The translations under genes and the position numbers were made by a program. From Steinernema hermaphroditum (taxonomy: Eukaryota; Nematoda; Chromadorea; Rhabditida; Steinernematidae): a stretch of 64,000 bases of DNA. This document shows positions 46,419 through 57,341 of the stretch, in pieces. The notes below the pieces were generated by a model, which was given only the letters and a program-made list of their open reading frames with translations, was not told where the DNA came from and did not search any database. How positions within the stretch are numbered: the first letter of the stretch is position 1; every line of letters starts with the position of its first letter. The stretch is from the NCBI GenBank assembly GCA_030435675.1, contig CM059621.1, positions 310,001-374,000 of the forward strand, written 5' to 3'.

Positions 46419-47002
46419 ACTAGAAGTAAACGACAGCGATAAAGTGAGAGCACCACAGTAATCGCCATCGGGGAAATCTGTGCGGGACCCGGCACTGGTA
46501 TTTCTCGTGCGTTCTTTTCACTTTTCCGTGCGCTCTTTTCTCTTTTTCGTACGAGCGCACGCGAACGTCGCCGCGTTTCTCGCGTTGTTTGTGAATCTGT
46601 TCATGATCAAATTGCTCGTTTTTACGCTAGAGTTTGTTAAAGCATGATTCGTAAACCAATTTTATCGCAAAGTTTAAATGTAGTTAAACTGAAAATGTGA
46701 TTAATCGAGGCAATTGTGTACTGCCGTGAGTACTGCCTATCGTGAAGATCGTTGGGGAGTTCCTCTGGGCGGACGTCCAGGGCCGCGAAGCTCTGAGCGG
46801 CGCGTTATTTCAGTTACTTCAGGAGAGACGCGATTGGTGAAGTTAGTGAGCGTCGTTTCCAGCAGAGCAAGTTGATCCGAATCCAAGTTGCTGAGAAAAG
46901 AGAAAAGAACGCACGAGAAATACCAGTGCCGGGTCCCGCACAGATTTCCCCGATGGCGATTACTGTGGTGCTCTCACTTTATCGCTGTCGTTTACTTCTA
47001 GT
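46419..47002. mobile_element. Mutator-like MITE, 584 bp, 9-bp TSD
   Basis: Terminal inverted repeats of about 100 bp begin ACTAGAAGTAAACGACAGCG. They are flanked by GACTAGATT at 46410-46418 and 47003-47011, a perfect 9-bp duplication. Long inverted repeats with 9-bp duplications define Mutator-like elements. There is no coding capacity. Confidence 0.92.
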
Positions 47003-47240
47003 GACTAGATTAGAGCAAACTAGTTGATTCTTGTGCAAATGTGGGGAACCGGGGGAGAAACGATGAAAGGGTCGTGCGACGAGAATCCTGTGCGTGGGAC
47101 GTGGAGCACGACTTAGGAAAAATACTTTACATCCGTACACGAAGGAACGCTACACGGCTAGTACAAAAACAACCACAACCCCCTACAATAAGCAATGATG
47201 GAAGTAGGAACGCCGCACGGTGGCACTCGCTCACACGGAG

Positions 47241-47887
47241 CTACGATTCTGGGGTTTCGCGTTCGGAACCCGGGGCATCTTCTCTACACTCCTCCTGTTG
47301 GCCAAGTAACTGTCGTTCGGTGTTCTCGAACTCCTCTCGCAGCTCGTTGTCCAGAGTAGCTTTGGTCTCATCGTCCAGGTCCGTCTTGAACGCTTCCCAC
47401 GACTGCTCGACGATCTGGTGCACGCGCTTCTCATATTCGCGACGGTTCTCTTGATAAAGTTGGGCAGCCAGCGGATTGGCCGGACTGTTCGGGTTAGGTT
47501 CGTCGAGGAGCGACTGGATCGATGTCAGGACGGCTGCGACATCGTACGTGGGCGACCACCGATTCTAAACCACAATTTCCTAATGATTGAAGAGAAGATT
47601 AAAATAACCTGCAGAATATCTAAGCAGATGCTGCCGTCACTATAGATGTTCGGGTGGAACATTTTCGAAACGAACTTGACTTTCGGCGGCGTACTCGGGT
47701 ACTCTTCAGAGAACTCCAATGTCATCTTGAATGTGCCGTCTTCGAACGGCGTCTCTTGCGGCCCTATAATGACTGCGTGCCACAGCATTACGTTGTCATC
47801 GGTTGGTACGGCATTCACGCCGAGGGGCGGATCGTCGCGGAGCCGCAGGAAATCTTTCATCAAACGACGGCGAGCTGGAGTCGACAT
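47241..47887 (-). CDS. ubc-1: Ubiquitin-conjugating enzyme E2, UBC-1/RAD6, 200 aa
   Basis: E2 enzyme that, with a RAD18/BRE1-type ligase, attaches ubiquitin to PCNA and histone H2B in DNA-damage tolerance and transcription. Two exons: 47887-47609 (93 codons) and 47564-47241, joined in phase 0 inside the family's [14 protein letters not shown] junction. It has the HPN motif at 78-80 and catalytic Cys88 (DGSICLDIL), the same numbering as RAD6. As in C. elegans UBC-1, an acidic tail follows the fold, here about 50 residues with EEFENTE and [19 protein letters not shown] three bases before the start suggests trans-splicing. Confidence 0.95.
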
Positions 47888-48782
47888 GTCCTGAAAACAC
47901 GAGGAGGTTAATCAGCTCAAACAGAGATAAATGCGCTTCGCGGTAATTCACGATAGACAACGAAGATAAAACGAAGTGAAAAACAATGACTCGACATCTT
48001 CCCGCCACCCTTCCGCGCAAAAACGTCTCTTTCTGCTTTCGACGCCAAGTAGAACGCGACCGTCGGCTCCCACGCACTTAATTTCATTCCCAGGCAAATC
48101 TAGTCTCGTCACATCACACAAAAGAACAGTTTTTGTCGAAAACACAGCGAAAAGCTCTAACCGACGCTACAAATCAAGATGAACAGCACGAATACGATGA
48201 GATCAGCGACATTCAGCGCGTTCACACGCCCAAACAGACGGTATCGCAACGAACGGCTGTCTAGTTCTGTCTTGACCGTGCTGTTCACCGACCTCCCAGA
48301 CAGACAGAGTCTGTCTGAATGTCTTTGTGGTCTGTCTGGCAGACAGCGACATTCAGACATATGATTGAGCAAAGAGTCAGATAAAGACGCGCGAAACAAT
48401 AAACGAAAGCAGCGAACATTTCTGAATCAAAAAGAAAAGCCGATTCGATGCCACTTCAGGGATTTCGTGGCGGGAGTTAGCTGTCGCCAAGTGCCACACG
48501 CCGATTTGAATCCGAATGGGTACTCGATTGCTCCGATCACGATGATGGTTGGTTCAATTTCGACAATTTTGGTCTCAATCGACTGGAAATTAATCGGCGA
48601 ATATCAATTTGCATTTGGAATTCTGAGATTCGCGTGCTATCTACGACAAAATTGTCCAAAACTGCGGACGATTTGCGAAATCCGCGATTTCCCATTGTAA
48701 AATCGAAGACGATACGTATCCCAAATGGGACTAGATCGCCAAAATGTCGCTAATTGTTTGCTCCGACTATAGCTTTGACATA
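47888..48782. other. Upstream region of ubc-1
   Basis: No gene was recognised. Near 48290-48360 there is a cluster of GTCTGTCTG and CAGACAGAC in both orientations, able to form short hairpins. Confidence 0.35.
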
Positions 48783-50081
48783 CAGGGTGACCACCCTAAA
48801 GTGTGACATGAAGAACACGATTTTTTCATCAAAAAATGCATTTATTTCGGGAAACCAATAATACCACGTAATTAAGCACGCAAAAATACATCTATAGCGT
48901 GAATTTCACTCGAAATGGCCGCCTTGCGCGTCGATACAGGCCTGGACTCGCTTCTTGAAATTTTCGACGACCGCCGCGAGGGTTTCCAGGCTAATTTCGT
49001 CCCAGGCTTGAAGGAGATCGCGCTTCAGGTCCTCCACGGTGGCGTGGCGTCTTCGGCAGGCCTTCTCCTCCAAAATGGACCATATCGCGTAATCCATAGG
49101 GTTCAAATCGGGGGAATTTGAGGGCCAAATTGACTTGTCCCAAAACCACGGAATTTGGTCCTCCATGAAGCTCATTGTCGACTTTGATCCGTGGGCGGGG
49201 GCCCAATCCTGCTGGAGCACCCAATCGTGGTCGGGGAAGTGTTTTTCGGTCCAGGGAATCAGACGCTTCACCAAGATCTCTTATTGCTACACCTGAGAGT
49301 CCATTTTCACACCTTTTTCAACGAAAACCGGGAAAATTTTTCTAGTTGCGCAGATTTCGCCCCAAACCATCACAGAATTGGGGAAATGGCTTGTTTTAAC
49401 GTGCTTCGTACGCGAGGAGCCTTTCTGCAGCAGGTAACAGTGATTCTGGGAGTTGTGGACCGCTTAAATGGTAAAAATTTTCTCATCGGATAAGACCACA
49501 TTGGCGAATCCGGACCCGCGGCTCTCAGCTCTCAGCTTCTTGCACTTCTGAAGCCGTTCGGCCTTTTTCGCATCGGTTAGCAGGTGTCCGCGGCTTATTT
49601 TGTAGCTCTTGAAATGCAGATCCTCGGTGACAAGCTTGTACATCGATGCGTAGCCGATTTTGTACGTCTTGGCCAGCTTCATGATGGATCGGTCGGGATT
49701 GCGCTTGATCATCTTCCGAACGGCCTCTCGGACTTGTGGAGTTCTTGCAGTCCTTTCTCTTCCGCTTCGGGGACGGTCCTTGACGTCGCCAGTTTCCCAG
49801 AATCGGTCCAGCACGCGTTTGACGGCATCTCGGCGAAGTTTGAGGGTCTTGCAAATCTCGGGATTCGACCTTCCGCCGCAATGGAGCTCAACGATCGCGG
49901 AACGCACACTTTCGGAGACCATTTTTACCCTGAATAACAGCAAATACAGAGCTAATAACAGTTAATATAGGGTAAAAACGGTCGCGAAACACGAATAAAA
50001 CAGACAAAACGCGCGGCGATGCGGAAAAAATATCGAAAATTGAGCGACAAAGCTATGTCACACTTTAGGGTGGTCACCCTG
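48783..50081 (-). mobile_element. maT-like (DD37D) transposon, TA duplication
   Basis: Its 1299 bp have perfect inverted ends CAGGGTGACCACCCTAAAGT (and beyond) flanked by TA. The right end lies only 24 bp from the neighbouring retroelement. Confidence 0.92.
48906..49922 (-). pseudogene. maT-like transposase, frameshifted
   Basis: The first part (49922-49464) has the Tc1-type helix-turn-helix (SESVRSAIVELHCGG; SIMKLAKTYKIGYASMYKL) and the first catalytic motif VLSDEKIFT. The second part (49274-48906) has QQDWAPAH and WPSNSPDLNPMDYAIW, with 37 residues between the second and third Asp. Between them at least one frameshift and stop codons break the frame. All three Asp codons survive, so decay is mild. 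Confidence 0.88.
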
Positions 50082-50105
50082 TATAGTTCAACAAAATATA
50101 TCATT

Positions 50106-50756
50106 ACGAGTTTACGAGTTTACGAGTTTATTTCTCGTATCTAAGGCTTACGCCTTGCGAGACGTCATATATATGCACAAGAAACACATTATCACTCCGT
50201 AGTCGCCGGTCTTCTTCTGGCTTCGGCACATCAGAGTAGAACACGGCGATCCCATCAGTGTGCGCGGGGATCAGAGATGCGAAGAGCTGATTCCGATGAC
50301 GGTGGAGCATAGTGCATCTGTCTTCAACTCGGGCTTCAACTCGGGTGGCGGCACGGACGTCGGAGTTGAAGAACTTCTTCGGCAGTTTCCGCGGGAGACA
50401 CGCGAAGAACGGCATCCGATGAAACGCGTCGGTAGAGCACAACGGACGAACCGGGAACCATCAGGGCAGCTGGTTGCGCGGACTTTCAGCGAGACTTCGA
50501 CTTCTCCGGTGGCGCGGGCGGAGTCGGGCGGCAGTGACTAGCTTCTTGGCAAGACGGTGGAACTACGGCTCCCTGGTGTTCCAGGCCTTCTGGGAGCCGG
50601 AAGCGATCATTGCACCAACAACGAGGCCGAGAACGACCGCTCACTCAACTCATTCGGCCCAGACAGCCTCAGAGAGAGAGAGTGAGTGGACGACCCGACC
50701 GATCGCTGGGGACACAAATGAAAGGATCGCAAAATAAAAAAAAAATATTTCGACGG
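50106..50756 (-). mobile_element. Retroelement, 651 bp, 14-bp TSD
   Basis: Flanked by CAAAATATATCATT at 50092-50105 and 50757-50770. On the minus strand the 3' end carries the tandem tail ACTCGTAA three times, and the 5' end starts near TCCTTTCATTTGTG, matching the 5' part of the insertion at 20219. It contains a 104-residue open frame (minus) of unknown nature. It could be an RTE-mobilised SINE, a truncated LINE or a retrocopy. Confidence 0.75.
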
Positions 50757-50845
50757 CAAAATATATCATTTATCATGTAAACTGAGCAAATATATTCGTA
50801 TCGTATAATGGCAACAATCGCGTAAGGCTTATGTAGAACCTCAGA

Positions 50846-51549
50846 TCAGTCACGGCTCCAGCATTTCCTAAGCTTGCCGATCGTCGCTACTGTGATGAGC
50901 AGGATGGCCGCAAAACCACAAACGATAGTCACCGAAGCAATTGGAATCACAGGCCATGAGTTGTCAGGCTTTGGGAGTTCGTTTTCACAGCGCATTCCTA
51001 AACATGCATCACTGACTTCTAAATGAATGCTCTAAGTGCTTGGGTCATACCGTTGAAGAGAGGACGACCATCCTGATCCTGTGGACAAACGCAAACGGGG
51101 AAGGCGCGAAACTTCACGCATTGTCCACCGTTTTGACAGCTGCATTCATTGAGGGTCTTTTCGCAGTTCCTTCCTAGAAGCGATTTACCGATAATGTACG
51201 CTGTTTTCGAGGGCACCTTCATATCCTTTAGGACATACGCAGTAAGCATCTCCAAGAAGATCGGCGCACTTTCCAAGCCCACAATCTGTGGTGGCGCACG
51301 GATGATTGTAGGTTTGGCAATGATCGCCTTCGTACCCTTGAATTCGACGGTAAATTTGATCAGTTTAAAAGTGATTTCGATACATTCGGGGCAGATGCAG
51401 GTGCCATTCTGGCCACACGTTCCGTTATTGAGACAACCGGAGCACGGCGGTGAAGTTGCAAGGGTCGGGCTTACAGTAGTGGTCTCATTCGTATCGCCAG
51501 CAGCGAACGAAACAAGGAGGACAGTCGTGAGAAGGTATTGAATGATCAT
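50846..51549 (-). CDS. Small EGF-repeat transmembrane protein 1, 186 aa
   Basis: Family name not recognised. Exons on the minus strand: 51549-51384, 51336-51217, 51173-51051, 50997-50846, every intron in phase 1 and 43-53 nt long. The protein has a signal peptide (MIIQYLLTTVLLVSFAAG), a short Thr/Ser linker, three EGF-type modules (CGQNGTCICPEW…; CGLGKCADLLGDAYCVCPKG; CSCQNGGQCVKF…CVCPQ), one membrane span (IASVTIVCGFAAILLI) and a short basic tail (KLRKCWSRD). An acceptor TTTTCAG abuts the ATG. No DSL domain is present, so it is not a classical Notch ligand. It is the paralogue of the gene at 53053, with the same exon plan and a shared PLFNG/PLFDG junction. Confidence 0.78.
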
Positions 51550-52013
51550 CTGAAAATTCGGATGCAGCCATCACGAAGAGTACAAACCGAAGCAGTGTGC
51601 CGCCGACGGCTACAATAGGAGGGATAAACAGCACCTTCCTGGCGCTTGGTGATTTCGAAATAAGGAGGCGGACAATTGTTGTAAACAGTGGAAGGAAGCA
51701 CTGATCTCTGGTTGAAAAGTCAGATTACGGTAAGGACAACACAATGCAGACGAAGCATTTGGATTGTACTGTGTATTTGGTTGGAAATCAAGATTACTGT
51801 AAGGACAACATAAAATTGAATTAAGAATGGAACGATCCAACATGTAACGCTTAGATCGATGCGAGACTAGGGGCAAACGAGCCTTGATAGACTTGAATGA
51901 TACCCTTGTGAGCTGTCCCCATGCTTGAGCAGTACGTGAGCAGTTCATGCTCGGAACAGTGGCGGCCACATAAATAGCCCCACCCCACCCTGAGTCGGCC
52001 GAATGTATTACAT

Positions 52014-52561
52014 TTACTGTCGGGACAGTGGGTCCTGGATGGAAAATAAACCAACCGATTGTTCCCTTGTGAGCTTCAGCAGTACTTGAACGATGGCACT
52101 GTTGGTGCACAGAAGAACAAGAAAGATTATTATGTTAGAAATCATGTTACCAAGGGCGAAAAGTACACCGAAACAGCGACATTGGAAGGCTGTGATGGCG
52201 CGCCAATCGTATTTTATGGAGATCTCATGATTGAATAATAACATAAAGTGCAAAGGTGCGATGAGGAGACACCTTAAAGTGGCGCCGGCGCGACTGCCTG
52301 CACCATGTTGAGGGAAAGGCGACCGTAAAGAACTACTGAAACATAGTTGGATCGTTTGATTTTGAGCGAAAAGTAATGAACATATCGCATAGAAATCGGC
52401 AGAATGGGATGTAGCATCAGAAGCAAGCCTATTCGAATCTTGATCTTCAAGTTTTCGACGAAACTTAGCTTGAAACGCTCGAAATGAACAAGAAAACGTG
52501 AACTATTAGATAATATAGCCACAAGAACGCTTGTTTCTTTCAAGTAATCATCCTGAAACAT
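52014..52561 (-). pseudogene. Possible serpentine-receptor remnant
   Basis: Two minus-strand hydrophobic stretches (IGLLLMLHPILPISMRYVHY; FALGNMISNIIIFLVLL) lie in adjacent but different frames, separated by stops, with YDWRAITAFQCRCF between. The spacing resembles part of a nematode seven-span receptor, but no family motif is certain and no exon model joins cleanly. It lies between the two EGF genes. Confidence 0.35.
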
Positions 52562-53052
52562 CTCTCTGTTTCAGAATCTTTGACAATATAACGTTTGGAG
52601 GCCCGTATTGCTACGGGAGGCGATCAATTCGAATAAGTTCACTTCGAGCGTTTTAGTCTTTCATGTGATATATGTTAATTGCTTTACTTTGTTGAAGACT
52701 TCGAGATATGATCGATTTTCGGCGTGACATAACTTCTGCCGCATCCTGTATTTGACTCCTTTTCAGTTCCATATGTTGCTGATCGCTATAAAGACGTTGC
52801 GTCCTCAAAGAGGCGCTACAGTCCAGCCATGCTCCCTCTTATTCCCAAACCTTTATCGTCGGCTTTCTCTTCTCCTTCCCTTTCCATCAACCCGATCACG
52901 ACCGAGCCGACATGTGGTTTGCGCCCGCAATGGCAACTTCTGACCTTTCGGGTGGCACTATCAATGGGACGCATCTCCCTGCTTGGCGCCTCTCATTTGC
53001 GCTCTCACCATTGTTTGTTGTGCTCCTTCTCTACTATTCGGTCTCCTTTCAG

Positions 53053-53789
53053 ATGAACATCTTCACAATTTTTCTGATTTCCTCGTGGATTATCATCTGC
53101 ACTGCGGCCTACCCACCGACTCCCTTGCCCACTTGCACAGTGCGCTATCGTGGATTGAAGCATGACTGTTACAATAACGCCACCTGCCTTGATAAGTGCA
53201 TCTGTGCTGAAGGTAAGCGTACCAAAACGAAGCTCTGGCGTAGGTGGATTTTCAGGATTTACCGGCCGCTATTGCGAACAGCGCCTCGACCTCTGCATGA
53301 ACATAGACTGTGGATATGGACAATGCGCGGTTCTTGATGGATCGATTCATTGTGAATGTCCCGAAGGATTTGAAGGTGTCCACACATCGCCCATATCTCT
53401 TAAACCTTTGCTATTAAGGTCTGCGTTGTGAAAAAGACATTGACGAATGCGAATGGGACCTTCACGACTGTCAAAATGGAGCGAAATGCGTTAATCTCGT
53501 CGGGTTTTATCGCTGTGAATGCGCTGTTAGTGAGTCAGGTGAACCTCTCTTTGACGGTAAGACATCTTGATGTTAAGGCTTTATAGCACAATGCTTAGGG
53601 TACTTCTGCCAAAGGGCTACTGGAAAAGCCCCGTTGAGGCTCGCTCCTGCGATCGCTATCATTGGAATCCTTCTCGTTTGCACCTTCAGTGCCACCGCTC
53701 TGGCCCTCAAGAAGTATTTCAAGATACGTGCCGATGACACTGAGGTGCTCGTCCACTACTCGGCTGCCGAAGACGACATCTCGGCGTAA
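53053..53789 (+). CDS. Small EGF-repeat transmembrane protein 2, 202 aa
   Basis: Exons 53053-53212, 53256-53375, 53419-53556, 53599-53789; all introns phase 1 and 42-43 nt. The protein has a signal peptide ([19 protein letters not shown]), an EGF-like start ([16 protein letters not shown]), EGF 2 ([20 protein letters not shown]), a calcium-binding type EGF 3 ([18 protein letters not shown]) and one membrane span ([18 protein letters not shown]). The cytoplasmic tail is acidic ([18 protein letters not shown]). TTTCAG abuts the ATG. Exon 2 is 120 nt in both paralogues. The tails differ in charge, so the two proteins may have different partners. Function unknown. Confidence 0.78.
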
Positions 53790-54000
53790 GATCTCACAAG
53801 ATCTCACTTTAAATTGCTCAATTAGTGATGTGTGTTTTGATATTTTTTTTTGACTGAGGACGTGAACATCAGCCACAGTTCCATGGCCCCTCCAGTTTAA
53901 CTAAGGTGTGAATACTGATTATCAAGATGTATATTGGTGACCGACAGTTGCAGTTGTACTCGTATTGAAAATTGTCACAGTAATTCACCCGTTCTCTGTT

Positions 54001-54295
54001 TGTCTGATGTCTCTCACAACGCTGCTCCCAAGAAGTTACAATTGCAGTGGTGTCATAAAAGCACCGCGCGTCGTCACTCTCTCACAGCGGTCCGGAGTCA
54101 GTGGGTTATCGAAGCCGTTCTCCGCACTCTGTGCACTGAACATCCTCGTAACACTTCGGTGAAGCGAACCCTTCCCGTCGGCATCAACTCGACCGGATCT
54201 CCCGGTCCGGAGCCTTCGGGTTATCAGATTACTGTTCCGACCTAGTCGGAACACCCTTCCCACTGACGCACACTTGACCGTTGTTTTTCTTTTTG
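54001..54295 (+). repeat. TATA/T5 repeat, copy 4 (diverged, enlarged)
   Basis: It keeps the CACAACGCTGCTCCCAAGAA block, ATAAAAGC, GGTCCGGAGTCAGTGGGTT and a final TTGACCG…TTTTT, but about 130 bp of extra sequence lies between the core and the T run. Confidence 0.5.
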
Positions 54296-54540
54296 CCCCT
54301 GAATATCAAAGCACAGTTTCGTTGATAGGTACAATTCCGCAAAAAAAAAAATAACAGCCCATTTTCTATTCTATTAAGTGTCCTTCACATTTTAAATAGC
54401 ACTAAAATATATTGTTCTCTATGTTTCTTAGCGAAGGCCGAACATTGCACGATTATTAACCAAGAAGAGCTTTAAGAAAAGGCGGGAAACTAAACATTTA
54501 AAAGGTGCTGCTCAGTCGCAGTGCTTAGCATTACTCTGTC

Positions 54541-54697
54541 CGTCTGCCGTCTCTCACATCGCTGCTCCCAGGAAGATGGAGTTGTGGTGGTATAATAAAA
54601 GCGCGAGGCGTCGACGTCAACACAGAACAGGTCCGGAGTCAGCGGGTTATCATTCAGAACCACGGTCCCATTGGCACAAACTTGACCAGTTCTTTTT
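54541..54697 (+). repeat. TATA/T5 repeat, copy 5
   Basis: Full-length copy with all elements: CTCTCACATCGCTGCTCCCA, TATAATAAAAGCGCG, GGTCCGGAGTCAGCGGGTT, CAAACTTGACC and T5. It is nearly identical to copies 1, 3 and 8. Confidence 0.65.
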
Positions 54698-55270
54698 GTT
54701 TCATTTGCTTTTATCTTCTGACCAGATGTCAAGTTTAAACGTAGCGATGACGGCAAGAGGCCAAAATTCCAACTCTAGTCGGAACATAGGTCCTCAAAAT
54801 TAACGCCGCATACAGGGTGACCTGTTTGCTCAGAACTCCATGCGAGGGAGTGTAGGCGAATGGCGAAGATTTTGTGTTTCGTTCATACTTCGGGAGATGC
54901 AGCGTGCAACTTGCGAGCCACGTGCCCTGACAGAATTTCGGTATCACCGTATCCATACTCATCTTTGACATCTGCTTCCGAAGTGTACAATTTTGAGAAA
55001 GCTTCGAATGAGTGTTCGAACTCTTTGGTACGCGTTGGCACATTTGGATGATCACTCCCCGATTTGTGTGACTTCTCGTCTGTTCTCACACGAATAGAGG
55101 ATGACTAATCATGGGCATCTGCTACCTCGGCGATCATTCCACTGTCAGTGTGTCTCGATCGCGTTGTGGCCTCAGATTTCCCTGTGGGAGAAAGGACCTT
55201 CCTCATACTGTGCTGTTGTCTTGTTGTGTCCATGTTTCTCGCATAATAAATGCAACACATTTCAGTGAAA

Positions 55271-55462
55271 ATGCACTTCGTTGTCGGAATTTGCCTCGTC
55301 CTCCTTCCCTTTCTCGTCGCCTATCTCATCTACTACGTCATCGACCTCGTCTACCTCATGTATATTGAGTCTTGTGCTAAGAAAGGCGACACTGAGGCAC
55401 CCGCTGAAATCAGCTTCTCGAACCTCAACGTCCACAAGGACGTTTGCGGCGAAGGCGTTTGA
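55271..55462 (+). CDS. Conserved membrane microprotein, 63 aa (copy 2)
   Basis: Inverted paralogue of 17777-17968 with identical length. It has one N-terminal span (VVGICLVLLPFLVAYLIYYV) and the tail CAKKGDTEAPAEISFSN. The tails diverge most at the C-terminal ten residues. CATTTCAG with four bases before ATG is a likely trans-splice acceptor, replacing the in-frame ATG at 55250. It is flanked by TATA/T5 repeats, as is its paralogue. Confidence 0.75.
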   Translation: MHFVVGICLVLLPFLVAYLIYYVIDLVYLMYIESCAKKGDTEAPAEISFSNLNVHKDVCGEGV

Positions 55463-55899
55463 AGAAGGCAAGATGAAGAGAGCAATGTAACATGATCCAC
55501 AATTGCAATACTGCGTACTAATGGAAAATAAATGATCATATTTTGTAATGTAGTATGTAGGCTCACACACGACATAGAGCAAGATTCTGATTCTTGTTCA
55601 GACAAGACTTCGGATACAGTACACTTGGGTTTGTTAGGTTTCGTAGTCTCATCTGTATTGCTAAAAGGAAATGGACGGCATCGATGATCACTTTCCCAGT
55701 CGAATGACTCCATCACCCAATCGGCCAAGGATAAAGGATGACGAACAGGTGCCACGTAATACCGGCGCGGACAGTCCCACTGACAGTCCGAAGGATTTCT
55801 CCACAACAGAGCGAATCATTCCACTCGATGTTCCGGTCGATGTCATCTCTTCTTCTCTTGTTTTGCCATGGTGAAATATTCGTTTTACTTTCAGGAAAC

Positions 55900-56121
55900 A
55901 TGGGCCTTTCATTGCTGGAAGTTATGGTCGGTTTGGTGCTGGTGCTCCAGTTAGTGATCATCGCTTTCTTCGTGGACGATAAGATGGAACGCCGTGGTCG
56001 GCGTCGCGATATGCAGAAACTCATTCGGAATGTGGCCATCTACGAGTACTCTGATCTCCAATCGAATCCGGTCGTCCCTGACGCCAACGCCAACGCCGAC
56101 GCCAATGGCGATGCTGTCTGA
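55900..56121 (+). CDS. Single-pass membrane microprotein, 73 aa
   Basis: Family not recognised. The start MGLSLLEVMVG leads into one span (VLVLQLVIIAFFV) followed by a strongly basic stretch (DKMERRGRRRDMQK) that would sit on the cytoplasmic side. The tail ends with a short (NA)/(DA) repeat, PDANANADANG. ACTTTCAG five bases before ATG supports the start. It lies 437 bp downstream of the microprotein at 55271 on the same strand, mirroring the gene order at 16.5-18 kb. Confidence 0.6.
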   Translation: MGLSLLEVMVGLVLVLQLVIIAFFVDDKMERRGRRRDMQKLIRNVAIYEYSDLQSNPVVPDANANADANGDAV

Positions 56122-56227
56122 AGAAGGGAACTCATATGCATCGATCAGTGCCTTTGATTATGGTAATATGAAAGTCTTCGAATGCAACTGTTTAACGTAA
56201 TAAACATGCTTTACGATTTTCGTGCCA

Positions 56228-57206
56228 GGGGCCGATTTCACAAAGCGCAAACGCAAACGCAATTCGCAATTGCGACGCAAACGCAATTACAAACGCAAAT
56301 GACGCAATTGCGTCGCAAACGCAAATTTGCGTTTGCGTTTCGAGACGCAAACGCAAACGCAAACACAATTCGCAATTCGCAATTGCGTCTCAAACGCAAA
56401 TTTGCGTTTGCGTTGTACAATTGTGTCGCAAACGCAAACGCAATTCGCAATTGCGTTGCATGTTCAATGACTACGGATCCTTCTGTCTTTGGGAGCACAT
56501 GTTCTTCTTTGTCGCTGAGCAGCTAGCACATCACTTCTTTTGTTGTCAGCAATTACTCCGACATACAGTAAGCCGATGTTAGGAACGGGCCACAATTAGG
56601 TAAATGTCGCATGTTCGTACCAATTTGGGAAACCTCGGCAAACTGATTTTGAGAGGATTTTAAGCCTTTGCTAATTTGTTAGTAAATTTCGTAGGTTCGA
56701 CCGGCCTACAACAGGTCATAATTAGGAAAGTTCGCACGTTCGGTTAAGCTGTGGATCACCACAGAAGGATGATTTATGCCAACTTTGCCGGTTTTTGGCG
56801 TGGGTAGGTTAATCTGCGACCCACCCCTGGTCCCACCACGAATACCCAAACACTTTTCAAGGTAAATATCCAGTGGTAGCCAGAAAGTGGTAGACACATT
56901 GATAAAGCACGAAAAACAGCTAATTCTCGGTCAAATTCTACAATTGCGTTCGAAAGTGACATGCTCGGAGGCATGTCACTGAATTGCGACGCAATTGCGT
57001 TTTGCGTTTGCGTAATTGCGTTTTGTGAAACCGAAAATTGCGTTTTTACGCAATTGCGTTTTGTGAAATTGAAAATTGCATCGCAATTGCGAATTGCGTT
57101 TGCGTTTTGTGAAATCGGAAATTGCGCAATTGCGCAATTGCGTTTTGTGAAATCGACATTTGCGTCGCAATTGCGAATTGCGTTTGCGCTTTGTGAAATC
57201 GGCCCC
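56228..57206. mobile_element. Foldback element with GCAAAC-rich arms
   Basis: Inverted ends GGGGCCGATTTCACAAAGCG bound 979 bp. Each arm (about 230 bp) is built of repeated CGCAAACGCAAA and CGCAATTGCG units, self-complementary in many registers; the right arm also repeats TTTGTGAAAT. The 500 bp between arms is unique and non-coding. A target duplication is unclear (perhaps CAG). Confidence 0.75.
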
Positions 57207-57341
57207 AGGCTGGACTTGTTAGCTCACGTAGATTGTACACATAGGGCTGTAATGAAGGTCTCTCTTCTCTCTGGGGGTTAAATGAGGGAGCCAGCAAGCG
57301 TCGCTTTGAAAATTGGCAAAGTGACTCATTCTTTCTATGTT

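Noticed and set aside
55111..55368. Plus-strand open frame starting MGICYLG before the microprotein at 55271
   Set aside because: The paralogous sequence at 18124 (minus) has indels that shift the frame, so the conservation is not at protein level.
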